64,000 nucleotides of DNA from Pseudomonas fluorescens. Lineage in GTDB: Bacteria > Pseudomonadota > Gammaproteobacteria > Pseudomonadales > Pseudomonadaceae. The DNA lies in NCBI RefSeq assembly GCF_001623525.1, contig NZ_CP015225.1:5654501-5718500 (forward strand), in the 5' to 3' direction. This document shows, piece after piece, positions 45,306 to 54,028 of this stretch; within the stretch, counting starts at the first letter, position 1, and every line of letters starts with the position of its first letter. The position numbers and the translations under genes are program-made. The notes under the pieces are model-generated. The model was given only the letters and a program-made list of their open reading frames with translations. It was not told where the DNA came from and did not search any database.

Positions 45306-46004
45306 ATGACTCAGTCCATCTGGAGCAAATTGTTCACCGCACTGCGTGGCGGTGCCAGCGAAGTCGGTGAATCGATCGTCGACCAACAGGCCCTGCGCAT
45401 CCTCGACCAGGAAATCCGTGATGCCGACAGCGCGCTGGCCAACGCCAAGCGTGAGCTGGTCACCATCATGGCCAAGCACAAGCTGGCGACTGATCGCGTC
45501 GGCGAATACAACGCCAAGATCAAGGACCTGGAAGCCAAGGCCCTGGCCGCGATCCAGGCCAACCGCGAAGACCTGGCGCTGGAAGTGGCCGAAGCCATTT
45601 CGACCCTGACCAACGAACTGGACGCCGAGCAGAAGCACGCCACCGAATTCGGTGGTTATGCGGACAACATGCGCAAGGACATCACCAAGGCCGAAAGCCG
45701 GATCAAGAGCCTGCGCCAGCAAGTGGACATGGCCAAGGCCCGCGAAAGCGTGCAGAAGGCCCAGGTCAGTGCTTCGATCGCCAGCGGCGGCGCCAATGGC
45801 AAGCTGGAAACTGCCGTCGGTACGCTCAACCGCTTGCAGGCCAAGCAACAGCAACGTGCCGCTGAGCTGCAAGCCCAGGACGAACTGGCCGAGGCTTCGA
45901 CTGGCTCCGACCTGGAGCGCAAGCTGCGCGACGCCGGCATCACGCCGAACGAAGGCAGCGCCAATGCGATCCTGGAACGCCTGAAGAAAAAATCGGCTGA
46001 GTAA
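45306..46004 (+). CDS. yjfJ: PspA/IM30 family protein YjfJ
   Basis: 232 residues, almost wholly helical coiled coil: residues about 15-145 are heptad-rich and Ala/Glu/Lys-rich in the manner of PspA/IM30/ESCRT-III proteins. The opening SIWSKLFTALRGGASEVGESIVDQQALRILDQEI matches the family N-terminus. These proteins coat and repair the inner membrane under envelope stress. AGGA precedes the ATG. It is the second gene of the yjf-type operon; a REPIN separates it from the channel gene. Confidence 0.88.
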   Translation: MTQSIWSKLFTALRGGASEVGESIVDQQALRILDQEIRDADSALANAKRELVTIMAKHKLATDRVGEYNAKIKDLEAKALAAIQANREDLALEVAEAISTLTNELDAEQKHATEFGGYADNMRKDITKAESRIKSLRQQVDMAKARESVQKAQVSASIASGGANGKLETAVGTLNRLQAKQQQRAAELQAQDELAEASTGSDLERKLRDAGITPNEGSANAILERLKKKSAE

Positions 46005-46023
46005 TCGCTGAGCGCCCCGAACC

Positions 46024-46117
46024 CGTGGCGAGGGAGCTTGCTCCCGCTGAGGCGCGAAGCGGCTCCAAAAAAAGGGGCCTGCTGCGCAGTCCAGCGGGAG
46101 CAAGCTCCCTCGCCACA
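46024..46117. repeat. REPIN inside the yjf-type operon
   Basis: Facing GTGGCGAGGGAGC-type REP elements between yjfJ and the channel gene. It may separate differently expressed parts of the operon or mark an internal 3' end. About 150 bases between it and the next gene show no clear signal. Confidence 0.82.
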
Positions 46118-46269
46118 ATAATGTCCGGCGCTCCTGGATTTAATTGTGACGCAGGTACTTTTATCCAACCCCCGCAACAGGTTTAATGCTGTCCGGCCAT
46201 TACGCTCGAGCCCTTAGACGCCAGAGCGATGATCCCGCCAGGAACGAAGCCCCACGGAGTCAGGGACGA

Positions 46270-47304
46270 ATGTCGATTTTTCTTTTGTTGCGCACGTACG
46301 CGTCGTCCTTCTTCCATCGGTTCGGCTGGGCGGGCCTGGCCATTGCGTTGGGCGTGCACCTGTCCACGGCCTGGATCGGCCTGGTGGTGCTGGGCGAGCA
46401 ACACCTCATCGCCGCCGCCACGTTTATCTACTTCTATCTCACCACCACGCTCACCGTCGGCTATGGCGATCTGTTGCCACAGACATCCGCCGGGCGAATT
46501 TTCGTGGCGACCTGGATCATGCTCGGGGGTATTGCCCTGTTGACGACGGTCATCGGCAAAACCACCAGCAGCGTCATCGATGTATGGAGAAAAGGCATGA
46601 AGGGCAAAGGCGATTTCACCGGCAAGGTCGGCCACACGGTTCTCATCGGTTGGGAGGGCGCCTCCAGTGAGCGGGTCATTGAATTGCTGCTGCAGGACGA
46701 AACCTCCAATGACAACCTGATCGTCATCTGCGATTGCGATCTCGAAGAAAACCCCATGCCCGGCAAGACATCGTTCATCAAAGGCGACAGCCTGTCCTCC
46801 GTCGCGCTGTTGCAGCGTGCCGGCGTGCCGGGTGCCGAACGCGTGCTGGTGCGCACCCACTCCGACGACCTGACCCTGGCCACCGTGCTGGCGGTCAATC
46901 AATTGGGCCCTGCCGGGCATGTGGTCGCGCACTTCAATGACAGCGAAATTGCCGCCCTTGCCAGCGCCTATGCGCCGAGCCTGGAATGCACCTCCAGCAT
47001 GGCCATCGAAATGTTGGTGCGTGCCTCCCAGGACCCGGGCTCGTCCGTGGTCATCAATGAATTGCTCTGTGTCGGCCAAGGCGCCACTCAGTACCTGATG
47101 AAACTACCCGAGGCGTTTGAAGCGACGTTCGGCGAGCTTTATGCCCGATTGAAAGAGCAGCACAACGCTACGCTGATTGGTTACCGCGCCAAGGGCGCCC
47201 GACACCCATCGATCAACCCGCCCGGCGCCACCCGCGTCGTGGGCGGGGAACTCTTCTACATCGCCTCCACGCGTCTCAAGGAAATTTCCCATGGGGTGGT
47301 TTAA
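46270..47304 (+). CDS. Two-helix potassium channel with RCK/TrkA-N-like domain
   Basis: 344 residues. A membrane helix (about 18-40), a pore loop with the selectivity filter TVGYGD (residues 62-67) and a second helix (about 76-97) form a minimal K+ channel. The remainder is an RCK-like Rossmann domain that may sense a ligand. The glycine-rich nucleotide loop is reduced (VLIGWEGASSE). E. coli yjf operons, as I recall, lack this gene. Its last 14 bases overlap the yjfK homologue, so it belongs to the operon here. ATG 46270 follows CAGGGA, and upstream in-frame residues look non-coding. Confidence 0.85.
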   Translation: MSIFLLLRTYASSFFHRFGWAGLAIALGVHLSTAWIGLVVLGEQHLIAAATFIYFYLTTTLTVGYGDLLPQTSAGRIFVATWIMLGGIALLTTVIGKTTSSVIDVWRKGMKGKGDFTGKVGHTVLIGWEGASSERVIELLLQDETSNDNLIVICDCDLEENPMPGKTSFIKGDSLSSVALLQRAGVPGAERVLVRTHSDDLTLATVLAVNQLGPAGHVVAHFNDSEIAALASAYAPSLECTSSMAIEMLVRASQDPGSSVVINELLCVGQGATQYLMKLPEAFEATFGELYARLKEQHNATLIGYRAKGARHPSINPPGATRVVGGELFYIASTRLKEISHGVV

Positions 47305-47953
47305 ACAGTTGATGGGGCTTGAGGCCCCGAACGCGAACACGAAAGCCAGCAATAACGCGCCTGTCACTGGGCCGCTGGGCCTGGCCTCCGGCAAGCAGGT
47401 CATGTTCGACTCCACGCTCAAGTTGCTGCTCGACGGCAACAGCACCGTGGTCATTCCGGGCTCCCAACAGATCTGGAGCCTGGGCATCGTCGACCTCGGG
47501 CAGTCGAACTGGCTGTCGCGCTGCTACATGAACGACGAAGACTACTGGCTGCAAGTGCACACCAGTGGCGATATCGCCGGGCAGGTCGAGTCGGTGATCC
47601 TGTTCAACTACCTCAGCTACGTCACGATCAGCAGTGAAGCGGAGTTACGTCGCCTGGCCGGCCCTGACAGCCTGATCGGCCTGCCGACCTACACCCATGA
47701 CGGCGTCGAGTACACCCGCGAATGGGGCACCGAGGCTGGCCAGACAGAACTGGTGACGTTGAGCGAGCGCGTGAGCAATCCGGATGAGTCCTACAGCGTC
47801 GAACACCGTTCGATGCTGTACGCCCGCGACACCGGCCTGACGGATCGCCGGGAGTTCCTGCTGTTCTCCGTTGAAGAGGACGCCGAAGGCACCGTCAGCC
47901 TGAGCACTTCGCTGGGTATTTCGCTGTACACCACTGACCTGAACACTCTTTGA
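47291..47953 (+). CDS. yjfK: DUF2491 protein YjfK
   Basis: 220 residues starting MGWFKQLMGLEAP, the DUF2491 family of E. coli YjfK. It is soluble, without signal peptide; a short basic/hydrophobic N-terminal segment could touch the membrane. The body is rich in beta strands with EYTREWGTEAG near the middle. It overlaps the channel gene by 14 bases and precedes yjfL by 15 bases. Its role in the PspA-linked response is not known. Confidence 0.82.
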   Translation: MGWFKQLMGLEAPNANTKASNNAPVTGPLGLASGKQVMFDSTLKLLLDGNSTVVIPGSQQIWSLGIVDLGQSNWLSRCYMNDEDYWLQVHTSGDIAGQVESVILFNYLSYVTISSEAELRRLAGPDSLIGLPTYTHDGVEYTREWGTEAGQTELVTLSERVSNPDESYSVEHRSMLYARDTGLTDRREFLLFSVEEDAEGTVSLSTSLGISLYTTDLNTL

Positions 47954-47968
47954 ATAAGGAACACGTCC

Positions 47969-48397
47969 ATGCTTGAAGCGCTCTCCATTTCCCTGAACAA
48001 AGCCGCCGTGCTTGGCTTTGTCATGTACATCCTCGGCGCCGCCGTGCTGTTCGCGCTGTTCCAGTTCATCTACACCCGCGTCACGCCGCACAAAGAGTTC
48101 GAGCTGATCCGTTCGGGCAACGTGGCTGCGGCCATCGCCCTGGGCGGTGCCGTCATCGGTTTCGCGATTCCGGCCAGCAACGTGATTGCCTATTCGATCA
48201 GCATGCTGGATTTCGTTGTCTGGGCAGTGATCGCCGCTGTCGTCCAGTTGTTGGCGTTCCTGGTGACCAGCCTGGTGCTCAAGGGCGCTTCCGCGCGGAT
48301 CAGGAACGGTGAGATCGCCGCGGGTATCTATATCGCCGCCGTGGCCATCAGCGTCGGCATGTTGAACGCCGCGTGCATGACGCCTTCCACAAACTGA
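47969..48397 (+). CDS. yjfL: DUF350 membrane protein YjfL
   Basis: 142 residues with four predicted membrane helices (about 14-36, 51-70, 80-102, 117-138), made of two copies of the DUF350 two-helix unit with the small-residue pattern GxxxGAAxxF/ALGGAVIGFAIP. Family members co-occur with PspA-like and ATP-grasp genes. AAGGA lies ahead of the ATG. Function is unknown. Confidence 0.85.
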   Translation: MLEALSISLNKAAVLGFVMYILGAAVLFALFQFIYTRVTPHKEFELIRSGNVAAAIALGGAVIGFAIPASNVIAYSISMLDFVVWAVIAAVVQLLAFLVTSLVLKGASARIRNGEIAAGIYIAAVAISVGMLNAACMTPSTN

Positions 48398-48416
48398 TTG
48401 CGCCACGGAGAACCCG

Positions 48417-49118
48417 ATGAAACGAAGCAAGTACGTCCAGCTTTCGCTGGCCGCGTCGGTCGCCATGGCGATATCCGGCTGCGGGCCGACGGAAAAAACC
48501 TACGAGTTGAAAAAGAAGTACAACTTCCAGTCCGTGCAGCAATGTGTCGATGAAAAGCTGCCGGTAGATATTTGTGCTGACGCCTACATGACCGCCATGA
48601 CGGAGCATCGCCGGATTGCGCCGGTGTACGACAACCAGGCCGATTGCGATGCCGACTTCGTTCCCGATTGGTGCCAGCAGGACTCCGCTGGCAAGTTCAT
48701 CCCCAAGCTGGGCGGTTTCGAACTGAGTGCCGAGGGCGAGGTTACGCAATCGGAAGTGGACGCTGCCAAGGCCCAATTGCCGGCCTCGGAAGCGATGAAT
48801 ACCGGTGGAGGTTTCAGCAACCTGCTGACCGGGCTGCTGATCGGCAACATGCTGAGCAGCAACCGCAACAGCTATTTCTCCGAGCCGGTCTACCGCTACC
48901 GCGATGATCGTGGCAGCTTCGGCTCCTCCACGCTCAGCCAGCGGGTGTCGACAGGCTCGACATTCACCAAGTCCAACCAGGCGCGATACGGCAGCTACAC
49001 CGACTCCATCAAGAGCAGCAAGGCGATGTCCGTTGCTTCGTCCACGTCTCGCGGTGGTTTCGGCAGCAAGTCCAGTGCCCGCAGCGGTTGGGGCGGTTCG
49101 AGCAGCTCCGGCGGCTGA
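48417..49118 (+). CDS. yjfM: DUF1190 lipoprotein YjfM
   Basis: 233 residues with a lipoprotein signal: lipobox ISGC near residue 22 gives a Cys-anchored protein. The N-terminal half is Cys-containing (QQCVDEKLPVDIC, ADCDADFVPDWC), consistent with disulfides in the periplasm. The C-terminal third is Ser/Gly-rich and probably disordered, ending in SSSSGG. This is the DUF1190 family of YjfM/YgiB. GGAG precedes the ATG. The yjfC homologue follows 12 bases later, a pairing also seen in E. coli ygiB-ygiC. Confidence 0.85.
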   Translation: MKRSKYVQLSLAASVAMAISGCGPTEKTYELKKKYNFQSVQQCVDEKLPVDICADAYMTAMTEHRRIAPVYDNQADCDADFVPDWCQQDSAGKFIPKLGGFELSAEGEVTQSEVDAAKAQLPASEAMNTGGGFSNLLTGLLIGNMLSSNRNSYFSEPVYRYRDDRGSFGSSTLSQRVSTGSTFTKSNQARYGSYTDSIKSSKAMSVASSTSRGGFGSKSSARSGWGGSSSSGG

Positions 49119-49130
49119 GGAACGAGCGCC

Positions 49131-50288
49131 ATGAAGAAGATCCATTGCGCAGAACGTCATGACTGGAAACAGACGGCCGAGCATCTCGGCTTTCTGTTCC
49201 ACACCATCGACGACGAACCCTATTGGGACGAAAGCGCGTACTACCAGTTCACCCTCAAGCAGATCGAGGACGACCTGGAAGACCCGACCACCGAGATCCA
49301 TGATATGTGCATGGACCTCGTGGCCCGCGTGGTCCAGAGCGAAGAATTGCTGGAACGCCTGAGCATTCCCGCGCCGTTCTTCGACCTGGTGCGCACTTCA
49401 TGGCTCGAAGGCCACCCACACTTGTATGGGCGCATGGATTTCTCCTACAACGGCACCGGCCCCGCCAAGCTGTTGGAGCTCAACTACGACACGCCGACCA
49501 GCCTCTATGAGGCGGCGGCGTTTCAGTGGGGCTGGCTGGAGCAATGCATCGAGCGCGGCTTGCTGCCGGCCCATGCCGACCAGTTCAACAGCATCGACAC
49601 CAAGCTGCACCAGGCTTTTGCCCAGTTGCAGATCAAAGAGCCGTTTTATTTCGCCTCGATGAAAGGCTCGGTGGAAGACAAGGGCACCACGGACTACTTG
49701 CGCCTGATCGCGGAAAAAGTCGGCATTGAATCGCGGCACATCGATATCGAAGACATCGGCCTCAACAGTGACGGGCGTTTCGTTGACCTGGAAGAGCGCT
49801 GGATTGCCCACCTGTTCAAGCTGCATGCCTGGGAGTTCATCTTCCACGAGCCGTTTGGTGAAGCGATCGCCCAGTGTGATACGCAGTTTTTCGAGCCGGC
49901 CTGGAAGTCGATCATCTCCAACAAAGGCATCCTGCCGCTGCTGTGGGAGTTCAACAAAGGCCACCCGAACCTGCTCGCGGCCCACCTGGATACCGACACG
50001 AGCAAAGCGGTGCCCAAGGGCTGGGTGCGCAAGCCGTTCTTTTCCCGGGAAGGCGCCAACATCGAGCTGCAAACCGCTGATGGCCTGATGGTAAAAGAAG
50101 ACGGCCCCTACACGGACGCCCCGTTCATCCTCCAGGAGTTCGCGCCACTGCCACGCTTTGGCGACAGCTACACCCTGATCGGCTCCTGGGTCATCGGCGA
50201 CCAGGCCGCCGGCATTGGCGTGCGGGAAGACAACAGTTTGATCACCAAGGATTCCAGCCGGTTCCTGCCGCACCTGATCCTTGACTGA
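49131..50288 (+). CDS. yjfC: Glutathionylspermidine synthase-like ATP-grasp protein YjfC
   Basis: 385 residues of the glutathionylspermidine synthase family: GRMDFSYNGTGPAKLLELNYDTPTSLYEAA (residues about 97-126) and the ATP-grasp end with VIGDQAAGIGVREDNSLITKDSSRFLPH are typical. It lacks the amidase half of E. coli GspS, as in YjfC and YgiC. It should ligate an amine to a carboxylate using ATP, but the substrate is not known. It closes the yjf-type operon and converges on cdsA across a REPIN. Confidence 0.88.
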   Translation: MKKIHCAERHDWKQTAEHLGFLFHTIDDEPYWDESAYYQFTLKQIEDDLEDPTTEIHDMCMDLVARVVQSEELLERLSIPAPFFDLVRTSWLEGHPHLYGRMDFSYNGTGPAKLLELNYDTPTSLYEAAAFQWGWLEQCIERGLLPAHADQFNSIDTKLHQAFAQLQIKEPFYFASMKGSVEDKGTTDYLRLIAEKVGIESRHIDIEDIGLNSDGRFVDLEERWIAHLFKLHAWEFIFHEPFGEAIAQCDTQFFEPAWKSIISNKGILPLLWEFNKGHPNLLAAHLDTDTSKAVPKGWVRKPFFSREGANIELQTADGLMVKEDGPYTDAPFILQEFAPLPRFGDSYTLIGSWVIGDQAAGIGVREDNSLITKDSSRFLPHLILD

Positions 50289-50305
50289 GCGATGCCCCCC
50301 GCTTT

Positions 50306-50440
50306 TGTGGCGAGGGAGCTTGCTCCCGCTGGGGCGCGTAGCGGCCCCAAATCCAAGCACCGCGCAGTGTCAGACAGATTGCATAGGCTTTCAGAGGGGG
50401 CGCTGCGCAGCCCAGCGGGAGCAAGCTCCCTCGCCACAGG
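50306..50440. repeat. REPIN between convergent yjfC and cdsA-like genes
   Basis: Two facing GTGGCGAGGGAGC-type REP elements with inner flanks GGCGCGTAGC and GCTGCGCAGCCC. Confidence 0.85.
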
Positions 50441-50483
50441 AACTTTGTGCTCCCACAGGGTCAGGTGTTCGCCGCAGGCTTTT

Positions 50484-51416
50484 TCAGGTCCACCAGTACC
50501 GCACCAAATGAAAGAAGATCGGCGCGGCGAAGCACACCGAGTCCAACCGGTCGAGCATGCCGCCGTGGCCTTCGATCATGTGGCCCCAGTCCTTCACGCC
50601 GCGGTCGCGCTTGATCGCTGACATGACGATGCCGCCGGCAAAGCCCAACAGGTTGATCAGCAAGGCGATGAGGAACGACTGCCACGGATTGAACGGCGTG
50701 ATCCACCACAGCGCGCCACCGATCAGCGAGGCCAGGAAAATGCCGCCGACAAACCCCTCCACGGTTTTCGAGGGCGACAGGTTCGGTGCGATCTTGTGTT
50801 TGCCGAACAGCTTGCCGCACACGTACTGCAACACGTCCGAGAGCTGCACCACGATCACCAGGTAGGCGATCAGCAACAGGTTGCGCCCTTCGAAACCGGC
50901 GATGTCCAGCGTCAGCAGGGCCGGGACGAAGGAGATGCAGAACACCGCGATCATCAAGCCCCACTGGACCTTGGAAGCGCGCTCCAAAAAGTGCGTGCTG
51001 TCGCCGCCCAGGGACGCCAGGATCGGCAGCAGCAGGAACACATACACCGGGATAAAGATCGAAAACAGCCCGTACCAGTCGTAGTAGATCAACAGGTACT
51101 GCAGCGGCAGCGCCAGGTAGAACGCGGCCACCAACGCTGGATAATCGCTGCGCCGGGTCGGTGTCAGGGTCAGGAATTCCCGCAGGGCGTAGAACGACAC
51201 CGCGTAGAACAACAGGATCACTGCGGCGTTGCCGAGCCAGAACGCGATGCCGATCACCAGCACCATGATCCACCAGGCGTTGATCCGCGCGTTGAGGTTG
51301 TCGATGACGGAGTTCGGCGCGCCGCGGGTTTTCAGCTTGAGAATGAAACCGATCAACGAAGCCAGCACCAGAATGGCGCCGATCCCGCCAAACAACATCA
51401 GGGTATATCGATCCAT
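50484..51416 (-). CDS. CdsA-family phosphatidate cytidylyltransferase (YnbB-like)
   Basis: 310 residues with about eight membrane helices. SPSKTVEGFVGG near residue 190 and the C-terminal IKRDRGVKDWGHMIEGHGGMLDRLDS are the Cds signature, so it should make CDP-diacylglycerol from phosphatidate and CTP. It sits one base after the PlsC-like gene and in a cluster that also holds YnbA-, YnbC- and YnbD-like genes, so it is the YnbB-type second copy rather than the housekeeping cdsA near dxr. The start at 51416 begins the first membrane helix; upstream in-frame sequence belongs to the previous gene. Confidence 0.88.
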   Translation of the reverse strand: MDRYTLMLFGGIGAILVLASLIGFILKLKTRGAPNSVIDNLNARINAWWIMVLVIGIAFWLGNAAVILLFYAVSFYALREFLTLTPTRRSDYPALVAAFYLALPLQYLLIYYDWYGLFSIFIPVYVFLLLPILASLGGDSTHFLERASKVQWGLMIAVFCISFVPALLTLDIAGFEGRNLLLIAYLVIVVQLSDVLQYVCGKLFGKHKIAPNLSPSKTVEGFVGGIFLASLIGGALWWITPFNPWQSFLIALLINLLGFAGGIVMSAIKRDRGVKDWGHMIEGHGGMLDRLDSVCFAAPIFFHLVRYWWT

Positions 51417-51417
51417 G

Positions 51418-52038
51418 TCAGACGTGCTCCGGGGCCAGTGCCAGCAGCGCGGCGCGGCTGCGTTCAAGAAATTGCTCTTTGCTTTCATCTTCTTCGATGC
51501 ACAGCGGCGCGCCGAAACTGGTGGTGCATAACAGCGGCAGCGGTAGTACCCGGCCCTTGGGCATGACGCGGTTGAGGTTGGCGATCCACACCGGGATCAC
51601 CTCGACCTCGGGGTGTTTTTTCATCAAGTGATAGATCCCGCTCTTGAAGGGCAACAGGCCTTCCTCCGGATTGCGTGTGCCTTCCGGAAAGATGATCAGT
51701 GAGTCGCCGTTTTCCAGCGCATCAAGCATCGGCTGCAATGGGCTGTAGGAAGGATCCTTGCGTTCGCGGTCCACCAGCACACCGTTGAACACCCGGTTGA
51801 TGATGTAGCGACGCACCGGGCTGGTTTGCCAATAATCGGCCCCCGCCACCGGGCGGGTGAGCTTGCGCAGCGCCGGCGGCAGCGAGGCCCAGAGCAACAC
51901 GAAGTCACCGTGGCTGCTGTGGTTGGCGAAGTAGATCCGCTGCACCGGCGTCGGCGCGCAGCCGAGCCACAGGCTGCGAGCGCCCGTGACCATGCGGGCG
52001 GCGGAGGTGATGAGGTTGGCGACCACGGGTTCGAACAT
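51418..52038 (-). CDS. PlsC-type 1-acylglycerol-3-phosphate acyltransferase
   Basis: 206 residues. NHSSHGDFVLLW (near residue 39) is acyltransferase motif I (NHxxxxD), and IIFPEGTRNPEEG (near 124-136) is motif III. It transfers a fatty acyl group onto lysophosphatidate or a similar acceptor, giving the substrate of the CdsA-like enzyme encoded one base downstream. AAGGA supports the ATG at 52038. The combination PlsC-like plus CdsA-like plus CDP-alcohol transferase covers a whole phospholipid route. It is shorter than the about 245 residues of E. coli PlsC. Confidence 0.85.
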   Translation of the reverse strand: MFEPVVANLITSAARMVTGARSLWLGCAPTPVQRIYFANHSSHGDFVLLWASLPPALRKLTRPVAGADYWQTSPVRRYIINRVFNGVLVDRERKDPSYSPLQPMLDALENGDSLIIFPEGTRNPEEGLLPFKSGIYHLMKKHPEVEVIPVWIANLNRVMPKGRVLPLPLLCTTSFGAPLCIEEDESKEQFLERSRAALLALAPEHV

Positions 52039-52099
52039 GAAGATTCCTTGTCCTGAGAAGCTCGGGTAGTGACGCAATCGTTAACAGCTGACCATTAAC

Positions 52100-52230
52100 T
52101 GTGGCGAGGGAGCTTGCTCCCGCTGGGCTGCGCAGCAGCCCCAAGAGGCTGAACACAATTCATCTGATGCACCACAGTGCCTGGTTTTGGGGCTGCTTTG
52201 CAGCCCAGCGGGAGCAAGCTCCCTCGCCAC
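52100..52230. repeat. REPIN within the ynb-like cluster
   Basis: Facing GTGGCGAGGGAGC-type REP elements with inner flanks GGGCTGCGCAGCAGCCCC and GGGGCTGCTTTGCAGCCC, between the small membrane protein gene and the acyltransferase gene. Confidence 0.85.
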
Positions 52231-52239
52231 CAAAACTAT

Positions 52240-52695
52240 CTAGATACTTGAAGCTAACCAGGGGCTGGCCAGGATGAAGCCCAGCACCAGGACGACTTGT
52301 ACGGCCAATAATCGTGACTGTCGACGCAGCAGCAACAACGCGCCGTGCCGGCGTTCAGTCCAGAGACGCCCTGCACGTGCGGCCGGTTGCAGGCCCAGGG
52401 AGGTGAGGGCTTGATCCAAGGTATAGGTGCGCTCGGCCAGGGACTGGGTGCTGTCAGCCATGCGCTGGAACAGATCGGCATCGAATGCCACGCGCAGCGC
52501 CCAGTATTTTTCCAGCATGCCGAGCACCAGTAGCGCCGCACTCAACAGCAGCAACCACGGATCGATGATGCCCACCAACCATTGCCCCAACCCCAGCAGC
52601 GCCCCAAGCAGCGTCAACCCGGTGGAAAACTGGTCCAGCGAATGCCCCCGGCGCAACAGGCTCGCCACGGTGTGGAGCTCCATATCAGTGATCAT
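52240..52695 (-). CDS. Small membrane protein of the ynb-like cluster
   Basis: 151 residues. Two adjacent hydrophobic segments (about 26-60) form a hairpin, and a third lies at the C-terminus (VQVVLVLGFILASPWL). The middle is amphipathic and Arg-rich. The start at 52695 has GGGGA about eight bases upstream and overlaps the phosphatase gene by 11 bases; an ATG two codons earlier is possible. I do not recognise a family; context suggests a helper or scaffold for the lipid enzymes around it. Confidence 0.7.
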   Translation of the reverse strand: MITDMELHTVASLLRRGHSLDQFSTGLTLLGALLGLGQWLVGIIDPWLLLLSAALLVLGMLEKYWALRVAFDADLFQRMADSTQSLAERTYTLDQALTSLGLQPAARAGRLWTERRHGALLLLRRQSRLLAVQVVLVLGFILASPWLASSI

Positions 52696-54028
52696 GGACA
52701 TTCCCCTGTGCTGTGGATAACTGCTCCAACGCGCGACGGTGTGCCGCGTGCAAGACGATACGCGGTCGAGCGCGCTGGATTTGCACGATCGCCGCATCAA
52801 CGCTCGCTGCCCGCCCGCTGTGCAACAACCAGGCAACCACCGCCGTGGCGCTGCGCGAATAACCCAGGGCGCAGCAGACCAGCACCGGCCCGTGCTGGCG
52901 CAGGCTTTCGATGGCCTCTGCCGCTTGCAGGCATTGCTCGGCGGTCGGCGCTGTCAGGTCGAGCACTGGCAATGAGCGATAGGCGACGCCCGTGCTGTCC
53001 ATGGACAGTTCCGCGCAGAGGTCGAGCACGCCGGTAAACGCACTGTCTTTCAGCTCCATCGGCGTGGGGATACGTCCCAGCCACACGTTATCCGCTATCA
53101 GGTCCGGTTGCGGATGCTTGCGCGTCCAGCCGCGCGAATTGATCCACGCCGCCGCCAGGTAAGGCGCCAGCAACCAACGCGCTGCCGGGCTCAAACGACC
53201 ATCGGCACGCTTCTGGAAACCGTCGGCACCGAACACCAGGTAATTCAGCGCCACCATGAGCACCGCGACCGCCGGCCAGATCAGCCAGAGCCACGCGCCG
53301 CCCAAGGCAAACGCCGGGATAAACAGCGCCGCCGCGCCCAGGCCATAACGCAAGGCCAAGCCTCGGCGGGCAGGATCCGTCGCCAGTCGCGCACTCAGCA
53401 GCGGACTCGGACGGTCCAGCGGCCACAGCCAGACACACAGCCAACCGGCCAACGCGCCCGTGGGCAGGTCAATGAAGTGATGTTGATACGTGGTCAGCAC
53501 CGACACGCCGATCAACGCGAACCAACCGTGCATCACCCAGCGCCAGAAGCCCTGCAGATGCCGCTGATAGCAGACCCACAGCACCACCAGCAACGCGATG
53601 TGCAGCGACGGCGCCTGATTGAACGGCTTGTCGAAACCCGCCAGCACTTCGAACAACCAACCAAACACCCCGTCCATTTCCGGGCGGGGGAAAGTGAAGC
53701 GCAACGGCCAGAGCAAAAAGCAACTGACCGCAATCACCTGCGCCGTCAGCAGGCGCAAGGCGTGGCGCTTGAGTTCTTCGCGGCTGGTGGGCAATAGCAA
53801 GGACAGGCCGTACAACAGATCGATCGACCAGTAAGGCACGATGGTCCAGGCCATGAACGGCATGTGGCTTTCCCAGGCGAACACCAACGTGCCGACATCG
53901 TCACGCTGGGAGGTGACCCAGGTGGCGAAGCCGTAAGTGGTGAAGAACAGCGGCGCCAACAACAGCAACCACAGCACCGCCGGTTTCAGCAGTGCGGGCT
54001 CGCGGGCCGGCGCGATGACGGCGCTCAT
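52685..54028 (-). CDS. YnbD-like fusion of PAP2-type and dual-specificity phosphatase domains
   Basis: 447 residues. The N-terminal half is a membrane PAP2/inositolphosphotransferase-like domain with several helices, the PSLH motif (FDKPFNQAPSLHIALL) and TYQHHFIDLPTG with the second His/Asp. The C-terminal part is a dual-specificity protein-phosphatase-like domain with the Cys loop VCCALGYSRSA (CxxxxxR). Both could remove phosphate from lipid head groups, as in phosphatidylinositol-type or phosphatidylglycerophosphate phosphatases. It follows the YnbC-like gene with a one-base overlap (TAATG). E. coli YnbD has the same architecture. Confidence 0.85.
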   Translation of the reverse strand: MSAVIAPAREPALLKPAVLWLLLLAPLFFTTYGFATWVTSQRDDVGTLVFAWESHMPFMAWTIVPYWSIDLLYGLSLLLPTSREELKRHALRLLTAQVIAVSCFLLWPLRFTFPRPEMDGVFGWLFEVLAGFDKPFNQAPSLHIALLVVLWVCYQRHLQGFWRWVMHGWFALIGVSVLTTYQHHFIDLPTGALAGWLCVWLWPLDRPSPLLSARLATDPARRGLALRYGLGAAALFIPAFALGGAWLWLIWPAVAVLMVALNYLVFGADGFQKRADGRLSPAARWLLAPYLAAAWINSRGWTRKHPQPDLIADNVWLGRIPTPMELKDSAFTGVLDLCAELSMDSTGVAYRSLPVLDLTAPTAEQCLQAAEAIESLRQHGPVLVCCALGYSRSATAVVAWLLHSGRAASVDAAIVQIQRARPRIVLHAAHRRALEQLSTAQGNVHDH

